Under the pieces are notes generated by a model. That model ran no database searches and was not told where the DNA came from. It worked only from the letters and a program-made list of their open reading frames with translations. Positions 21,743-32,708 of a stretch of DNA of 64,000 bases are shown here, in pieces (the first letter of the stretch is position 1; the number at the start of each line of letters is the position of its first letter). This DNA is from Darksidea phi (lineage: Eukaryota; Ascomycota; Dothideomycetes; Pleosporales; Lentitheciaceae). The stretch covers positions 124,001 through 188,000 of the forward strand of contig JASJFT010000059.1 in NCBI GenBank assembly GCA_030770425.1, written 5' to 3'. The translations under genes and the position numbers were made by a program.

Positions 21743-24316
21743 CTAGATCACCTCCCATGTCGCCAAGCGCCCAATAGTTCGCCCAACTTCACGAACAATG
21801 CACACACGGCCATCCTTCCCAACGCCTTTCCCACTTAATCTCGCGTTTTCATCCTCCCACACTCTATGCAATGCTAGATTTGCTATAGCCGTCGGCACGC
21901 CTTCAGCCAGGTTGTAATTACCAGTGGTGACATAGCCAATAAGATCCCGCTCATCCGGTACTATCGGGTAGTCCTCTTCTCCTGCTTTCGGAAGACCATC
22001 TCGCAATGTCAGGGGCTGTAGGAGGCTCTTTGCAAGTGCCTGAGTTTGGAGATGCTTTGGCAAAATGTTGTTTTGAGGGCGCTGGTGCTTCTCGGACGCA
22101 CGTTTTGCTGTTGTAGATGGATTCGACCCTAGTCGTAGAGACAGCCATTTGCTTCGGAGCTCTGGGTTGTTCGTGGGTAGCCGGTAGACGCGAGCACAAT
22201 TGGTGGGTGTACCGCGCTGAATCATGCTGATCTTGACGGTTAAGAGACGCGGGTGAGCGAAATATGAAGCAGAAGAAGAATGGCCTGCTATTATCTCTTG
22301 GGCTTCTTGCGAAGGGAGTTGTCGGAACGATGATTGTGTAGACTTCGCTTCCTTGTGTGTTTTCGATGTATCGACGTCTGTTCGAGGAAGAAGCCTCTCC
22401 CAGTCGCAAGACCACGGATCACCAACCTCCCCCTTCCTACCACCGCCGAGATCTATAGTAGACCATTCGATCCGCTTCCCTCTCGGCCGCTTGATCCATT
22501 CGTGCTTCCGCACCACACGTTCTTGCAGTTCCCAGCCCCAGCCAGCATCAGTACCAGGATGATCGAAAGGAAAGCTCGGTGTCGAGCGCTCAAAGTCAAC
22601 CTGTCGTCTCTCCTTCAATCCACCGAACCGCGGATTACCCCCTGTACTGATAGGATAGCGCATTATGCCACGCCAGACTGGAGATGCGCATTTCCAAGGA
22701 AGAAGCACGGTCCACGACCTGCTTGCCTTTGAGACGTATGTAAGCATGGGTATCTGGGGGTCTGTTGAACGCGGTTCGGGATATCCACCGAGTGTGCATG
22801 CTTCCTTCCGGCGGTTGATGGACTTTTGCGAAGGGAGTGATCGTGCTGCGGCTAGCCTTGCATTGCGATCGAAGATCGAGGGAGTGGTTTGAGTGCTGTC
22901 GAGCGGCCAGTTTGCAAGTATAGTCATGAGTGTTGATAGTGACTCGGAGTTTTGCGATACCTGCGTGGTTGCAGGTGGATCTCGTAGGCGAGGATCAGAT
23001 ATTGGAAATGCTAGTAAAGAGCCTAACGGCAACAGTCCGGGGTCGGTAACCGCAGCAAGCGATGCAAAAGTTGCCTGAGGAGTGTCTGAACCTGAATCTT
23101 TGAAGTGGGCTGGAGATAGTAGCGAGCAGAGCGTTTCAGCAGCTGCAGGCCCCATAACCTCAATTGAGCCTATCTCGAACCGGAGATCTTCGACCGTGAC
23201 TGCCGGCTTCTGCATCTTCGATACCCTGATAACCTCATTCCAAAGCTGTAGAAATGCACTCGGGTGTACCCGAATGAAACCCTTCCTCTTGTCGCTCCCC
23301 GCAACTGGAACACTCCATATAATAGTTACATAAGCCATGGTTTTGTGAGGTTTAGCTTCTCTTTCATATAACCACCCTTCCCACACTCTTGTGCCGTTTC
23401 TCCACTTCTTCGCTCTCCCTCTATCCTGCCAAGGGTCTTCTTCGTCTTCTTCAGCAAAATGTAGACCTTTGAGAAGTCCTGAAATGCTAGCCTCGACCCC
23501 TTCCAGGCTAATTGTGGCGATGTAGCTCATATCCCAAGCAACAGCTCCTCTCAGCGCGGCAGCTCGGTGCGTAAGACGGTAGGCTTTTGCGACTGGCGCA
23601 AGCGGGATCGAGAACCGCCAGAGAGGTTCCATTGGAGGCGTCATCCGTGCCCGTTTCGTATGCCACAGATGCGTGGGTAACCAAGTCTTGTTCTTTTGGC
23701 GTCTTCGAAACCGGGATGGAGGAGTCCCCGGAGTTGCTAATGGTGGAAAGTTATTCCGCTTTGCATTTGGTGGTTTGGTCTTCTTCACTGTTAGGCCCGA
23801 AGTGTCTTGTTGCATCTCCACGCCCTCCATAGGCTCAACCGTAACCTTCACATCCTTTGCCTTCCTCTTCTTAGCCCGTCTCTCCCACTTCCTTCTGCTC
23901 TTCTCAATCCCCTCTTTCCGCAGCCACCCCCTCCTACCCTTGCCGACCCCGCTGCCACTCTTTCCTCTAACAATAGGCGTATTATCCTCTTTCAGCTCCT
24001 GTCGCGCTCTAACCCTTAATCTCTTCGGCACCCTCTGTGGATTATGACTCGCGGTCCTCCTCCGCAGCTCCCTCGGCACGTCCTGAAAAGCCCTCCTATT
24101 TAGTCCCTTCTTTGCAGCGCGCATAGCATTTTCAAGACTTTTGATCTCCGTTTCGTGCGATTTGAGGAAGCTTTTGACGTTGATTTCGCCCGTGGGGTAC
24201 GCGGTGCTAGTTGGAGTTGAGGCGATGTTGTGGTGCGGTCTAGAGGGGAATCGGGGACGTTTTGCGGTGGGTGCGGCATCCGAAGCTTGTTTGCGCTTCT
24301 TCAGATTGTCCGCCAT
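21743..24316 (-). CDS. POP1: RNase P/RNase MRP protein subunit Pop1
   Basis: A single exon of 857 aa. It starts at an ATG followed by a short acidic/basic tail. The Pop1 N-terminal domain begins near residue 45 (GEINVKSFLKSHETEIKSLE) and includes the strongly basic RRRTASHNPQRVPKRLR stretch and the KTWLPTHLWHTKRARM motif. The POPLD domain lies around residues 535-640 (SWTVLLPWKCASPVW, RYPISTGGNPRFGG). The C-terminus closes with the conserved VGYVTTG-like and EDENARLSGKG segments. Pop1 is the large scaffold of nuclear RNase P (5' processing of pre-tRNA) and RNase MRP (pre-rRNA cleavage). No intron, frameshift or missing domain is seen. Confidence 0.95.
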   Translation of the reverse strand: MADNLKKRKQASDAAPTAKRPRFPSRPHHNIASTPTSTAYPTGEINVKSFLKSHETEIKSLENAMRAAKKGLNRRAFQDVPRELRRRTASHNPQRVPKRLRVRARQELKEDNTPIVRGKSGSGVGKGRRGWLRKEGIEKSRRKWERRAKKRKAKDVKVTVEPMEGVEMQQDTSGLTVKKTKPPNAKRNNFPPLATPGTPPSRFRRRQKNKTWLPTHLWHTKRARMTPPMEPLWRFSIPLAPVAKAYRLTHRAAALRGAVAWDMSYIATISLEGVEASISGLLKGLHFAEEDEEDPWQDRGRAKKWRNGTRVWEGWLYEREAKPHKTMAYVTIIWSVPVAGSDKRKGFIRVHPSAFLQLWNEVIRVSKMQKPAVTVEDLRFEIGSIEVMGPAAAETLCSLLSPAHFKDSGSDTPQATFASLAAVTDPGLLPLGSLLAFPISDPRLRDPPATTQVSQNSESLSTLMTILANWPLDSTQTTPSIFDRNARLAAARSLPSQKSINRRKEACTLGGYPEPRSTDPQIPMLTYVSKASRSWTVLLPWKCASPVWRGIMRYPISTGGNPRFGGLKERRQVDFERSTPSFPFDHPGTDAGWGWELQERVVRKHEWIKRPRGKRIEWSTIDLGGGRKGEVGDPWSCDWERLLPRTDVDTSKTHKEAKSTQSSFRQLPSQEAQEIIAGHSSSASYFAHPRLLTVKISMIQRGTPTNCARVYRLPTNNPELRSKWLSLRLGSNPSTTAKRASEKHQRPQNNILPKHLQTQALAKSLLQPLTLRDGLPKAGEEDYPIVPDERDLIGYVTTGNYNLAEGVPTAIANLALHRVWEDENARLSGKGVGKDGRVCIVREVGRTIGRLATWEVI

Positions 24317-25561
24317 CGTTGCGGCCGTAGCTTGAGAGCTATTGTGAGAGAATGCGAGCTGTCGCGGTCCGTTGGGGTTGGCTTGGCTCTCTCTGAAATC
24401 TCGGCAAGCTTCCCCGCGTGGGGCTTAGCGCGCTTCGCGTAGGCACGTGCGTGTCTTTTCACCTATCTCCAGAATCATATTACCTTTCAACGCCAATAGG
24501 ACGAACGGGATCGTGGCTATTCTTACTTCTTTTGAACCTAGAATTGATTAGATCTCTTGCTGCTTCACCCCTTCTATAGCTTTACAGGGTACCTCCGGAT
24601 CCACCCATCCCACTTCATGAACGCGAAGGATACCACCGTCTACTTCGCTCCATGCCGATCGCCCTCTTCATATACGGCTAGACAGCCCGGGCATTTGTAT
24701 ACTGCATCGTCCCATTCGGGTTCGGTTTACTCGGCACGTTCGTCCCGGGTGAAACGTACATGGTTGATGCCTTTCTTGAGACGGCAACTTCAGCAGTTGC
24801 AGCTCTTATGTGCTTAAAATGTGTATTTGGCGTACTGTTACCGCTCGTGGGACCAATTGCTTAGGAGACAGTTGGGCTGAGATGGGGAAATAGCTCGTAG
24901 GGTTCATCACCTTAGCGGTGACACCGGTTGCTAGACGCATTTCCGCTATCCGCGATTAACATGTGTTGAGAGTCTGTCTAAAAAGACTTACGCTCAAAGT
25001 TTCCACTGTTCTTTTCCCACATACGGACGACGGTTTGGGCGTTACACTTTATGACTAAGCCGAGTGCCACATCTATAGCCATTAGTTGGGCTAGAAGGTT
25101 ATGACGATGAGCTACGATTTGACCTGACTTACAAACACTACTAACGACGTATCATTGGATCTCAAAATTGTAAGTGTCCTGTAAGATATGAGGTATGGCA
25201 ATGAAGAGCAAATTTATGGCTTGTTAGTATTCTTCACCTATCTCTGAACCGGCTTGACCTTACGAACCTACCGTACACAACCCTCACATATAGCAATATC
25301 AGAAACGCGATGGGTGGTCAAACAGAAAACCGTGACTATCATCAACGATATGTCTCAGTCTTTTGCTTTTGTTGACCATCACACTCACTTTTACCGGCCT
25401 CACAGTACTCCTGGCGACCACTTCACCAGGCGGCGATCACATTTCCAATTGTGAGTGTACTATTCCATCCCAGCTCATTCATCGGTCTCTTCGTCTTGCT
25501 CTCCAAGATAGTCGGGTGGTTCGATTCTTCCGTTGAAAGAATCATTACAACATTTAGCGGG
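24317..25561. other. Intergenic region without supported genes
   Basis: Upstream of POP1 and downstream of the MFS pseudogene. The open frames are short and unconvincing. The POP1 promoter should lie just to the right of 24316. Confidence 0.5.
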
Positions 25562-26402
25562 TCATTGAACATAACGAGGATCTAATACGCCCATCGCGAG
25601 CCGAGATATTGCGAATGAAGCCGCCAGCAATTGGACCCACAAGCAGTCATTGTCAGCAGATGGGAAAGCTACGGGGATTAGAATCAACACACTGATCGGC
25701 GCCACAGAAGGTATCCCAATCATAATGCAACTCGCCGCAGCCCTCTTATGCACCCGAAACGCATCCCCAGTAACCGCACTCTCAATTGTCATTATTGCAC
25801 TTCCTCCAATTCCCGCCAACAACCTCACGATGATCAAACTCGTCCTATTAGACGCGAACGAGCAGCCGAAGAGGAAAGCAGTGAAGAAACAGCTAAAGGT
25901 GTTGTTGACCGGTTTACGACCAAGTAATTCAGAAAGATGAGCAAGAAACAGAGGACCGACGGCGGAACCAGGTATGTAAATAGAGATCATAAGGGTACCG
26001 ATGGTTTTCGAGTCAACGCCGTATTCTGTCAATGTTAGTGAGGTGCTAGGGGCGCACAATGAGGAGGCTATGAGTGAGAAGGTGGATATGGGGACGACCC
26101 AGAGCACGATTGTCCATTTCTTGGTCCACCTCCAGCTCCTAGCGCGCATTAGGTGGTTATACCTGAATGAGTTCTCGAGAAGCTCACTGAAGGTTATCTG
26201 GATCATTGGTACTTCCTCAACCCACCATGCCGCTTTCAAGACCCATTAAAACTAGAGCTCTGTCTTCGCTTGCTCGAAGTACTGGTTGGACGCTGGTGTC
26301 CTTAACATTGTGCGTTGTGCCTGCACGCGCTACATCTGTCTCAGTATCATCCGAAACACTCTTCTCAGAGTCGTACTCTGCGGTGGATTTACCTTCGAGC
26401 AT
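25562..26402 (-). pseudogene. Broken MFS (DHA1-type) transporter, N-terminal half only
   Basis: The minus-strand sequence reads as the first half of a DHA1 drug:H+ antiporter-like MFS protein. A polar N-terminus (complement 26217..26402) ends at a TGA (26217-26219), where the family has a Trp-containing segment. The frame then continues as STNDPDNLQ, a plausible 48-bp intron, and TKKWTIVLWVVPISTF. Transmembrane segments follow with typical motifs (IGTLMISIYIPGSAVGPLF, LSELLGRKPV, RLLAGIGGSAIM). The loop after TM5 is garbled, and the frame ends at 25562 before the second half of the transporter. No second half is visible downstream. It has therefore lost its start region to a stop and its C-terminal six helices, and should be non-functional. 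Confidence 0.8.
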
Positions 26403-27177
26403 GGCGCCAGGCTAATCATGTGGTTGCCCAGCCCGAGTGGACGATAACGCTCAATAGAAAAATGAGGAGAACGAGACAATCCAAAAATGACGCTGCAGCG
26501 GGCGGCATATGCTACCAACCCACCTCGGCCGAAATCCATCTCGTTTATGCGGTCTGGGTATCCATTTTGCGAGATATCGAGGTCCGTCGTCTACCGAGTG
26601 TCAAATTCGACAACGTCCATTATTCAGGAAAACGACACCCCATAAAAGCGGTCTAGCAGCAAGCCGAAAGTGGGCGTTATTTGCATGTTCACATAAACCT
26701 TAGATACACGGTCCGAAGTTTGTGGTATTAGAGAGCCTATTACCCTAGACTATGTTGTTGTGATCATGGCTTATAGAAGCCAACGTGTGAAAGAGTACCG
26801 TATACGATAGCTACCCTCCACCGAGATACAACATAATAAGTACTTCATCCTCAACTAACGAAGCAGTCTATATTCAGGACCAAGAGCCCGTTAAGTCTTC
26901 TACCACTTGATATTCCCAGCCCATTTGCATCCTCTACTGGTTCTCGTAATTATATCCTCCGTAAAACACTACGCACACTTGCTGCCGTGGCGGCAGTCGA
27001 TTCAGCTGTATGAAAAGACGCCAGGTGTGAACGATAAACAGAAAGGTCAATGGAGGGAAACACCAATGCTAGGATGGCCTGCAGCCATATCAATTGCGCC
27101 TACTGGACGAAGCTCAGGGACCTAAGCTTCTGCTACCACCTCCATCTATATCGAGCCTACTCTCCAATGATGACACT
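26403..27177. other. Spacer beyond the MFS relic
   Basis: No supported gene. It could include eroded upstream sequence of the MFS pseudogene and the 3' region of the hydrolase gene. Confidence 0.45.
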
Positions 27178-28104
27178 CTACTTTGCGCATGCATCATGCT
27201 TCCGTACAAACCCCAGCACACCCTCAACAAACCCCTCTGGATTCTCTTCTGCAATATAATGCCCACTCTCTTTTATAACCATCACCTCACCTCCTTCATG
27301 CACCTCCGCCCTCATCCTCTCCGCAAGCGGCGCCAGCAGGAACTCCTCTCCCATCATCAACAAACTCGGAACTTTCAACTTCTCGTTCTCCTTCAACCAC
27401 GCTCTATTATCTTCCGCGTCCCTTTCGAACGCACGATACACCTCCAATCCGGCCCTCATCGCCCCTGGCTGACTATACAACATCGTGTAGAGCTCCAGAT
27501 CCTGCGGGCTTATCGCAGCACTATTGAAACTCTGCTTGTCAAAGAAATGCTTGAGATACTCGCGTTCTTTCCCCGCAATTAGCGACTCAGGTAGATCTGG
27601 TATCTGGTGGAAAACGAAGTGAAACGCCGAAGGCGTGGTCTTGGCCTCCTCATATACTGTGGTCCCTGGCAGTGGACACTCGCCCCAGATCAAACTCGCT
27701 ATGTGTTCCGCGTATTGATACGCGTATGGGACCGCTATCATGCCGCCGATATCGTGGCCTACGATGTGTATCTTCTCCTTGATACCAAGGTGGTTGTTGA
27801 CGAGGATGTGCAGGTCCTCGGCCATTTGCCTCTTCTCATAGCCGGTAAGCGGTTTAGAGGATTGACCCGCGCCACGGTAGTCTGGGGCGATGACACGGTA
27901 GCCCGCATCTGAGAGTGGTGTGATGACATGCCGAAACTGGTGAGATGTTTGCGGGAAGCCGTGTATCAGAAGGATGGTGCCTTTTACGTCTAAGGAGGGA
28001 GGAGAAGGGCAGTCGATGTAATTGAGGCGGATTGATTCTCCTGACGAAGTAGTGATTGCTGCGATGCGGTGCTTCCAGCGGGATGTATCGAGTTCGGAGG
28101 TCAT
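27178..28104 (-). CDS. Alpha/beta hydrolase, epoxide-hydrolase / haloalkane-dehalogenase-like
   Basis: A single exon of 308 aa. It carries the alpha/beta-hydrolase landmarks: the oxyanion motif HGFPQT (48-53), the DYRGAGQSSKP loop (75-85), the nucleophile elbow GHDIGG with Asp118 as nucleophile, and the catalytic His282 in ESGHYIAEENPEGF. An Asp nucleophile with that HGFPQT/DYRG pattern places it with soluble epoxide hydrolases and dehalogenases rather than Ser esterases. A cap domain lies between about residues 140 and 235. The substrate cannot be read from the sequence. There is no signal peptide, so it is probably cytosolic. It is intact, next to the dead MFS gene; a former small metabolic pair is possible but not shown. 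Confidence 0.88.
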   Translation of the reverse strand: MTSELDTSRWKHRIAAITTSSGESIRLNYIDCPSPPSLDVKGTILLIHGFPQTSHQFRHVITPLSDAGYRVIAPDYRGAGQSSKPLTGYEKRQMAEDLHILVNNHLGIKEKIHIVGHDIGGMIAVPYAYQYAEHIASLIWGECPLPGTTVYEEAKTTPSAFHFVFHQIPDLPESLIAGKEREYLKHFFDKQSFNSAAISPQDLELYTMLYSQPGAMRAGLEVYRAFERDAEDNRAWLKENEKLKVPSLLMMGEEFLLAPLAERMRAEVHEGGEVMVIKESGHYIAEENPEGFVEGVLGFVRKHDACAK

Positions 28105-28609
28105 GCTGGTAGTTTGTTTGTACGTGTTGATTTTGGTGAGGACTTCTATAGTACTCGTATCTTAGGTGTCTGTTAAGATGACTGTAACTCCAGGAGGTTA
28201 TTCATTTAAGAGGGACTATAACCTATTGCAAATATACTAAAGATGTCGTAAACCCGTGCTAATGATGCAGTGTGAAGTGTATAATTTGTCAGCTAGAAAG
28301 TGCATGATTTGTCAGCTAAAGAGTGGGTTATAGAAGGGAAGTGGTGTTGGAAGTTCGGCATGGGGTAGAACCAGGCATATAGTAAGCTGGTAGCATGAAT
28401 TGTGAAAGTTTTTAGCTGCTATTGATTTTTTAGACGTAAACGTAGGCAACGTATTGACATGGTGTGAAAATCTGTGTGTGGCAGTGAAGTTGGGTGACGT
28501 ATTCATGCCTGAGGCATGAAGAGAATTGACCCTGCAGCCCCACTAAACATTTTCCCGCCCCACTATACTTCAACCCCGCCGCGCACTCGACACAGTACAA
28601 AGCGCCACA
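28105..28609. other. Divergent intergenic region, AT-leaning
   Basis: About 500 bp between the divergent starts of the hydrolase and DPH1. It should carry both promoters. A TTTGTCAGCTA segment occurs twice (near 28287 and 28309), with no other clear motif. Confidence 0.45.
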
Positions 28610-30096
28610 ATGGAGGAGGATAGAGCTGCTACAAATTTGGGCCCCTCGACGGAACATGGAATGCCGGAGGAGCCTGTCACCGTGCCCAAACAGCCCAAGC
28701 GACGCTTCGTGGGCAGGAAGACGGCGGAGGCGGCGGCGAGCAAATCTGGAGATCCCAACGCCAACATTGAGGACTCGCGTGCAATACAAGGTGTGAGACA
28801 TCCCGCGATGACTTTAACTCTATTCGGTCCCAGGGCTAATTTATACGTATAGTGGCTCAACCTCGTCGTACCGCCCGCGCGCTGAATGCAATACCCGACG
28901 ATATCCTCTCGGATACCGACATCAACGAAGCGATCGCACTTCTTCCCCCAAACTACAATTTCGAGATCCACAAATGCATACACCGAATACGCAGCTCAGG
29001 CGCCAGATCGATTGCGCTCCAGTTCCCCGAGGGCCTTCTGCTCTTCGCAACCACGATATCAGACATTCTAACACGTTTCTGCCCTGGTACGACGACGTTG
29101 ATAATGGGCGATGTGACATATGGAGCATGCTGTATCGATGACTACACAGCAAGGGCACTAGGCTGTGATCTCCTCATACACTACGCGCATAGCTGCTTGA
29201 TACCAGTGGCGGTCACCAAGATAGCGACGCTATACATCTTCGTTTCGATTAGCATCGACACGACCCACCTTCTCAACACCATAATACGGAACTTCCCAGC
29301 AGGTAAGACTATCGCGCTAGTCGGCACCATACAATTCAACGCGACCATCCACGGCATCGTTCCCATTTTGCGACGCGAAGGCTACAACCCTATGGTTCCG
29401 CAAATAGCGCCCTTGTCCAAAGGTGAGATCTTGGGATGTACATCGCCTACAATGGCAATAAATCCAGGTCAACTCAACGCGAAAGGAAGAGAGGAGGTAG
29501 TGCCGGATCTGCTGTTGTACCTCGGAGATGGAAGGTTCCACTTGGAGAGCGCTATGATTGCGAACCCGTCGTTACCGGCCTATCGCTACGACCCGTACTC
29601 CCGCCGTCTAACCCACGAAACCTACGCGCACACATCGCTCTACTCACTCCGGCGGGCCGCCATCCTGACGGCCCGCAAAGCGCACACGTGGGGTATAATC
29701 CTGGGGTCACTCGGCCGACAAGGCAATCCGCACACCCTCACGCTCATCGAGAACGAGCTCAGGCGACAAGGCCTGAAGTCTGTCAATCTGCTATTGAGCG
29801 AGATTTTCCCGGGAAAGCTGGCCATGATGAGCGATGTGGAGGCTTGGGTACAGATTGCATGCCCGAGGTTGAGTATTGATTGGGGATACGCGTTTGTGAG
29901 GCCGTTGTTGAGTCCGTACGAAGCGCTTGTTGCGTTAGGGGTAAGAGAAGCGCCATGGTTGGAGGAGGAAGATGGAGAGAGGGCGGAGGGGGAGGCAAGG
30001 AAGAACCTATATCCTATGGATTTCTATGCGAAGGAGGGTTTAGGGCGGACGACGGTGGAGCAGATCAAGGCTGCCGAGGTGGAGATTAGAGGATGA
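28610..30096 (+). CDS. DPH1: Diphthamide biosynthesis protein 1 (radical-SAM-like 3-amino-3-carboxypropyl transferase subunit)
   Basis: Exons are 28610..28790 and 28853..30096, giving 474 aa. The 62-bp phase-1 intron has a GTGTGA donor and a CGTATAG acceptor. Dph1 pairs with Dph2 and uses a [4Fe-4S] cluster and SAM for the first step of diphthamide formation on elongation factor 2. The family landmarks are present: [56 protein letters not shown], and the three cluster-type cysteines in TYGACC (about residue 151), LGCTSP (about 254) and [11 protein letters not shown] (about 396). The N-terminal ~60 residues are disordered and basic, as usual. The acidic C-terminal insertion ([12 protein letters not shown]) is ordinary. 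Confidence 0.95.
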
Positions 30097-32072
30097 GAAC
30101 ACCGCTCTGGAGATCGAGGTGTCGATATATGGCCCGATACATGGCTGTGTGGGTCGGACAGATTCACAAGGCGAACATGCTCTCTCAATGAAAGGCAGCA
30201 ACAATCAAGAACACGAGACAAAGAGCAAGACGGCTTGATGATGCGCTACAGACGCCACCTATGTAGTCCGGATTGGCGCCAATGGTCTCCCATCAGCGGA
30301 ACAAGCACCTCCTGGCCATCAAGCCTTAATTCTTATCTCCTTCCAAGCAACCCACTGCTCCGACCAAGTATCGTTGACTTCTGGGTAGGAAAAATGGGTC
30401 TTTCAGTGGGGGAACGCTTGGTAGTGGGTTGCCTCCACGGTACGTGTGGTTCCAAGCCTTGGTGACATGCCTTGGTAACTCGGCCCAGCTGGAGTTTCTT
30501 TTTCTTTCAGAGTTGAGAAGAGCTGGACGTCGTTCTTGTGGTCTGGGCTAAGGTAGCATTGAATGGAAGACACGCAGATTGCAACAGGGTCGTTCCAACG
30601 CTTTCGGGCGAGATGCTCAGTGATTGCGGTGTGGGCACTCCTTCGGCGCCAAGATACTGAATGTCGCCTCCTGACGATCAAGAAGGCACTACGGGATGGA
30701 GAAACCATGCGCCGGCCCCTCGACATTTTGCTTCTCCAATCTTCGCCCTCGCCTGCGCCCATCAAATAATCCGATGTTTATAACGCGGGCGCTGAAGCAT
30801 CCAAGGTTCCGCGCCTGCATATGCGCCCAAAGTCGAGATTGATTGTGCTGAGACAGGCTAAAGCGCACTCATCACATCCGCCTTGGTGATGCACTTGCGC
30901 ACACCCACCACTCACAGCGAGGCTGCAATGGCCAAGCCTAAGGTTGACGCGCAAGCCGTGCTCCCCGTGCCGCCCCCATCGAGAAACTCGTGGGTCAGCC
31001 AAGAAACACTTTTGTCGCACCTCTGTTGGAGTCTAGGTTGAATGGAGGCCGGCCAAGACTTTATTCGCCTGGATGCCTGAAATGGGAACTTCAAACACGA
31101 CGCACATGTCGCACAAGCATCCCGCTACTCTACTTGGCCAACACGCCGATGGTCTCGACAGGAGCTTCTCCAGGCCAAGCTCAAGCGCCGAGGGATGTCT
31201 CGTGCCCCCTAGCGACTAGACGAACATTGTGGAGAAACGTCGCCAAGGACATTATCTCGGCTGGTCACTTCTTATCCAAGCACAAGTTGGGTCGGAGCAA
31301 CTCTTCTTTTCCCTCTAGGCCTTGGTAACTCCCCATCCATGGAGGGGGCCCCAATCTCCGCTTCCATGCACGTGAAGCAGGCAGTGGGTGGGGCTTTTCC
31401 TGCCGATCTTTGGCAGAGGTTGGGTAGAATCTCTAGACTTCGCCAGGCCCAACTCTCCCCACACCTCAAACAACGTTCAATAGCAGCTCACTCTACGTAC
31501 TAGGCTATCACGATGGCTGCTTGCCGCTACAACGTGCGGCCGAGCCGTGACGGCTAGCTGCAGGACGCGAATCCCCTTCGCAAGAGGCTCCAGACCGTGG
31601 TACGGTCCCGTGCTCGCCCCGCACGTCGCAAATGCGACCCAGGCTTATTGCTCTTGGCGCGGCATCACGAAAGTTTCGAAGTGCTTCAAACGGTAGGAGT
31701 CCTTGGCAGGCCGCTGTGCTGAGTCTGCCATGTAGGCTTGTAGGGCTTGGCCAGGCTTCACAGAAGTTTCAAGCTCTCTTCGAACAGCGGGACTGGCTTG
31801 GCTGTCACCGGGATCACGATTGTGATGCTGGAGCCAGCGAGGCTCCAACTCGATATAAGATGCAATTGAGCCCACTCTCTCTGTTCTTCAGTCCGGTCAC
31901 TCACCTTCACTTCTTACCGATACTCTAATCAGTCCTCTCTGTCGCCGTGCGACTAGATTATCCAGTCTTTTATTTTCAACATCACGTTCTCGTTCATTTG
32001 AACTCATCTTTCCACCGAACTCTACAATCGCCCATATTAGTCCAAAGTCTAATCCACCAATCCTCCGACAAG
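30097..32072. other. Long intergenic region upstream of the secreted-protein gene
   Basis: Nearly 2 kb, moderately GC-rich, with no supported gene. It contains two loosely similar ~45-bp segments about 97 bp apart (near 31650 and 31747, sharing CTTGG...TCAC.GAAGTTTC) and two copies of CCTTGGTAACTC (near 30470 and 31320). The last 130 bp before the ATG are CT-rich, as in many strongly expressed fungal genes. Confidence 0.4.
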
Positions 32073-32708
32073 ATGCTTCCTCAACACGTTCTCATTGCCC
32101 TCGTCGCGGCGGTCGGTGCCGTCCCGCTTAACATCAACTTGGGCGCCTACTCTCCGGCCCTGGTAGTCGGTGATGGTGAAATTTCACTAGGATCTACCGA
32201 ATCAGCCTCAGAACTGATGGCCACCCTCGCTTCTGGCGCTGCGGGTGCTGGCGAAGGCCAGGCACAACAAGGTCAGCAACCACCAGCCGAGCAGCCAGCT
32301 CAAGAAGGCCAGCCACAGCAAGAAGGGCAACCCGCTGAGGGAGAAGCAGCTAAACGTGGCAACCTCGCCCGCGCTATCGAAAACATCGTCAAGCGCGCCC
32401 CCGCTCCCCAACCCGAAGAGGACCGCCTCGCCGCCGTTGAATCCGCCATGCAGTGGATCAAGCGCGACCTTGCCGGCTTCAATGCAGCTCTCAGCTATGC
32501 CCGCGAAGCCCAGAAGGACACCCCCAAGATTGAGCTCGGTTCCGAAGGCGCTGGCGTCGGTATAGTTGTTAACCCCGGCATCAATGTTCCCCAGAACTCA
32601 GCCGCTGCCGGTTCCCCTGAGGGCGCCGAGAGGAAAGCGAAGCGCGCTGAGGTCGTCGAGGATTCCGAGGCACCGAAGATGACTCTTGTTGCCATCACCG
32701 AAGTTTGA
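32073..32708 (+). CDS. Small secreted protein with Kex2-type cleavage sites
   Basis: A single exon of 211 aa. It starts at ATG 32073; the frame upstream is open but the leader is CT-rich. It has a hydrophobic signal peptide (LIALVAAVGAVPL) followed by NINLGAYSPALVVGDGEISLG, a segment I associate from memory with a family of small secreted proteins in Pezizomycotina. A Gln/Glu/Gly/Pro-rich low-complexity stretch (about 65-100) follows, then dibasic KR sites (EAAKR, IVKR, RKAKR) that fit processing by the Golgi protease Kex2. The folded-looking core lies between them (DRLAAVESAMQWIKRDLAGFNAALSYAREAQ). Cysteine is absent, so it is not a typical Cys-rich effector. The function is unknown. Confidence 0.8.
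   Translation: MLPQHVLIALVAAVGAVPLNINLGAYSPALVVGDGEISLGSTESASELMATLASGAAGAGEGQAQQGQQPPAEQPAQEGQPQQEGQPAEGEAAKRGNLARAIENIVKRAPAPQPEEDRLAAVESAMQWIKRDLAGFNAALSYAREAQKDTPKIELGSEGAGVGIVVNPGINVPQNSAAAGSPEGAERKAKRAEVVEDSEAPKMTLVAITEV

Noticed and set aside
25505..25530. GGTTCGATTC, a perfect-looking tRNA B-box core
   Set aside because: No A box or acceptor-stem pairing 40-50 nt upstream.
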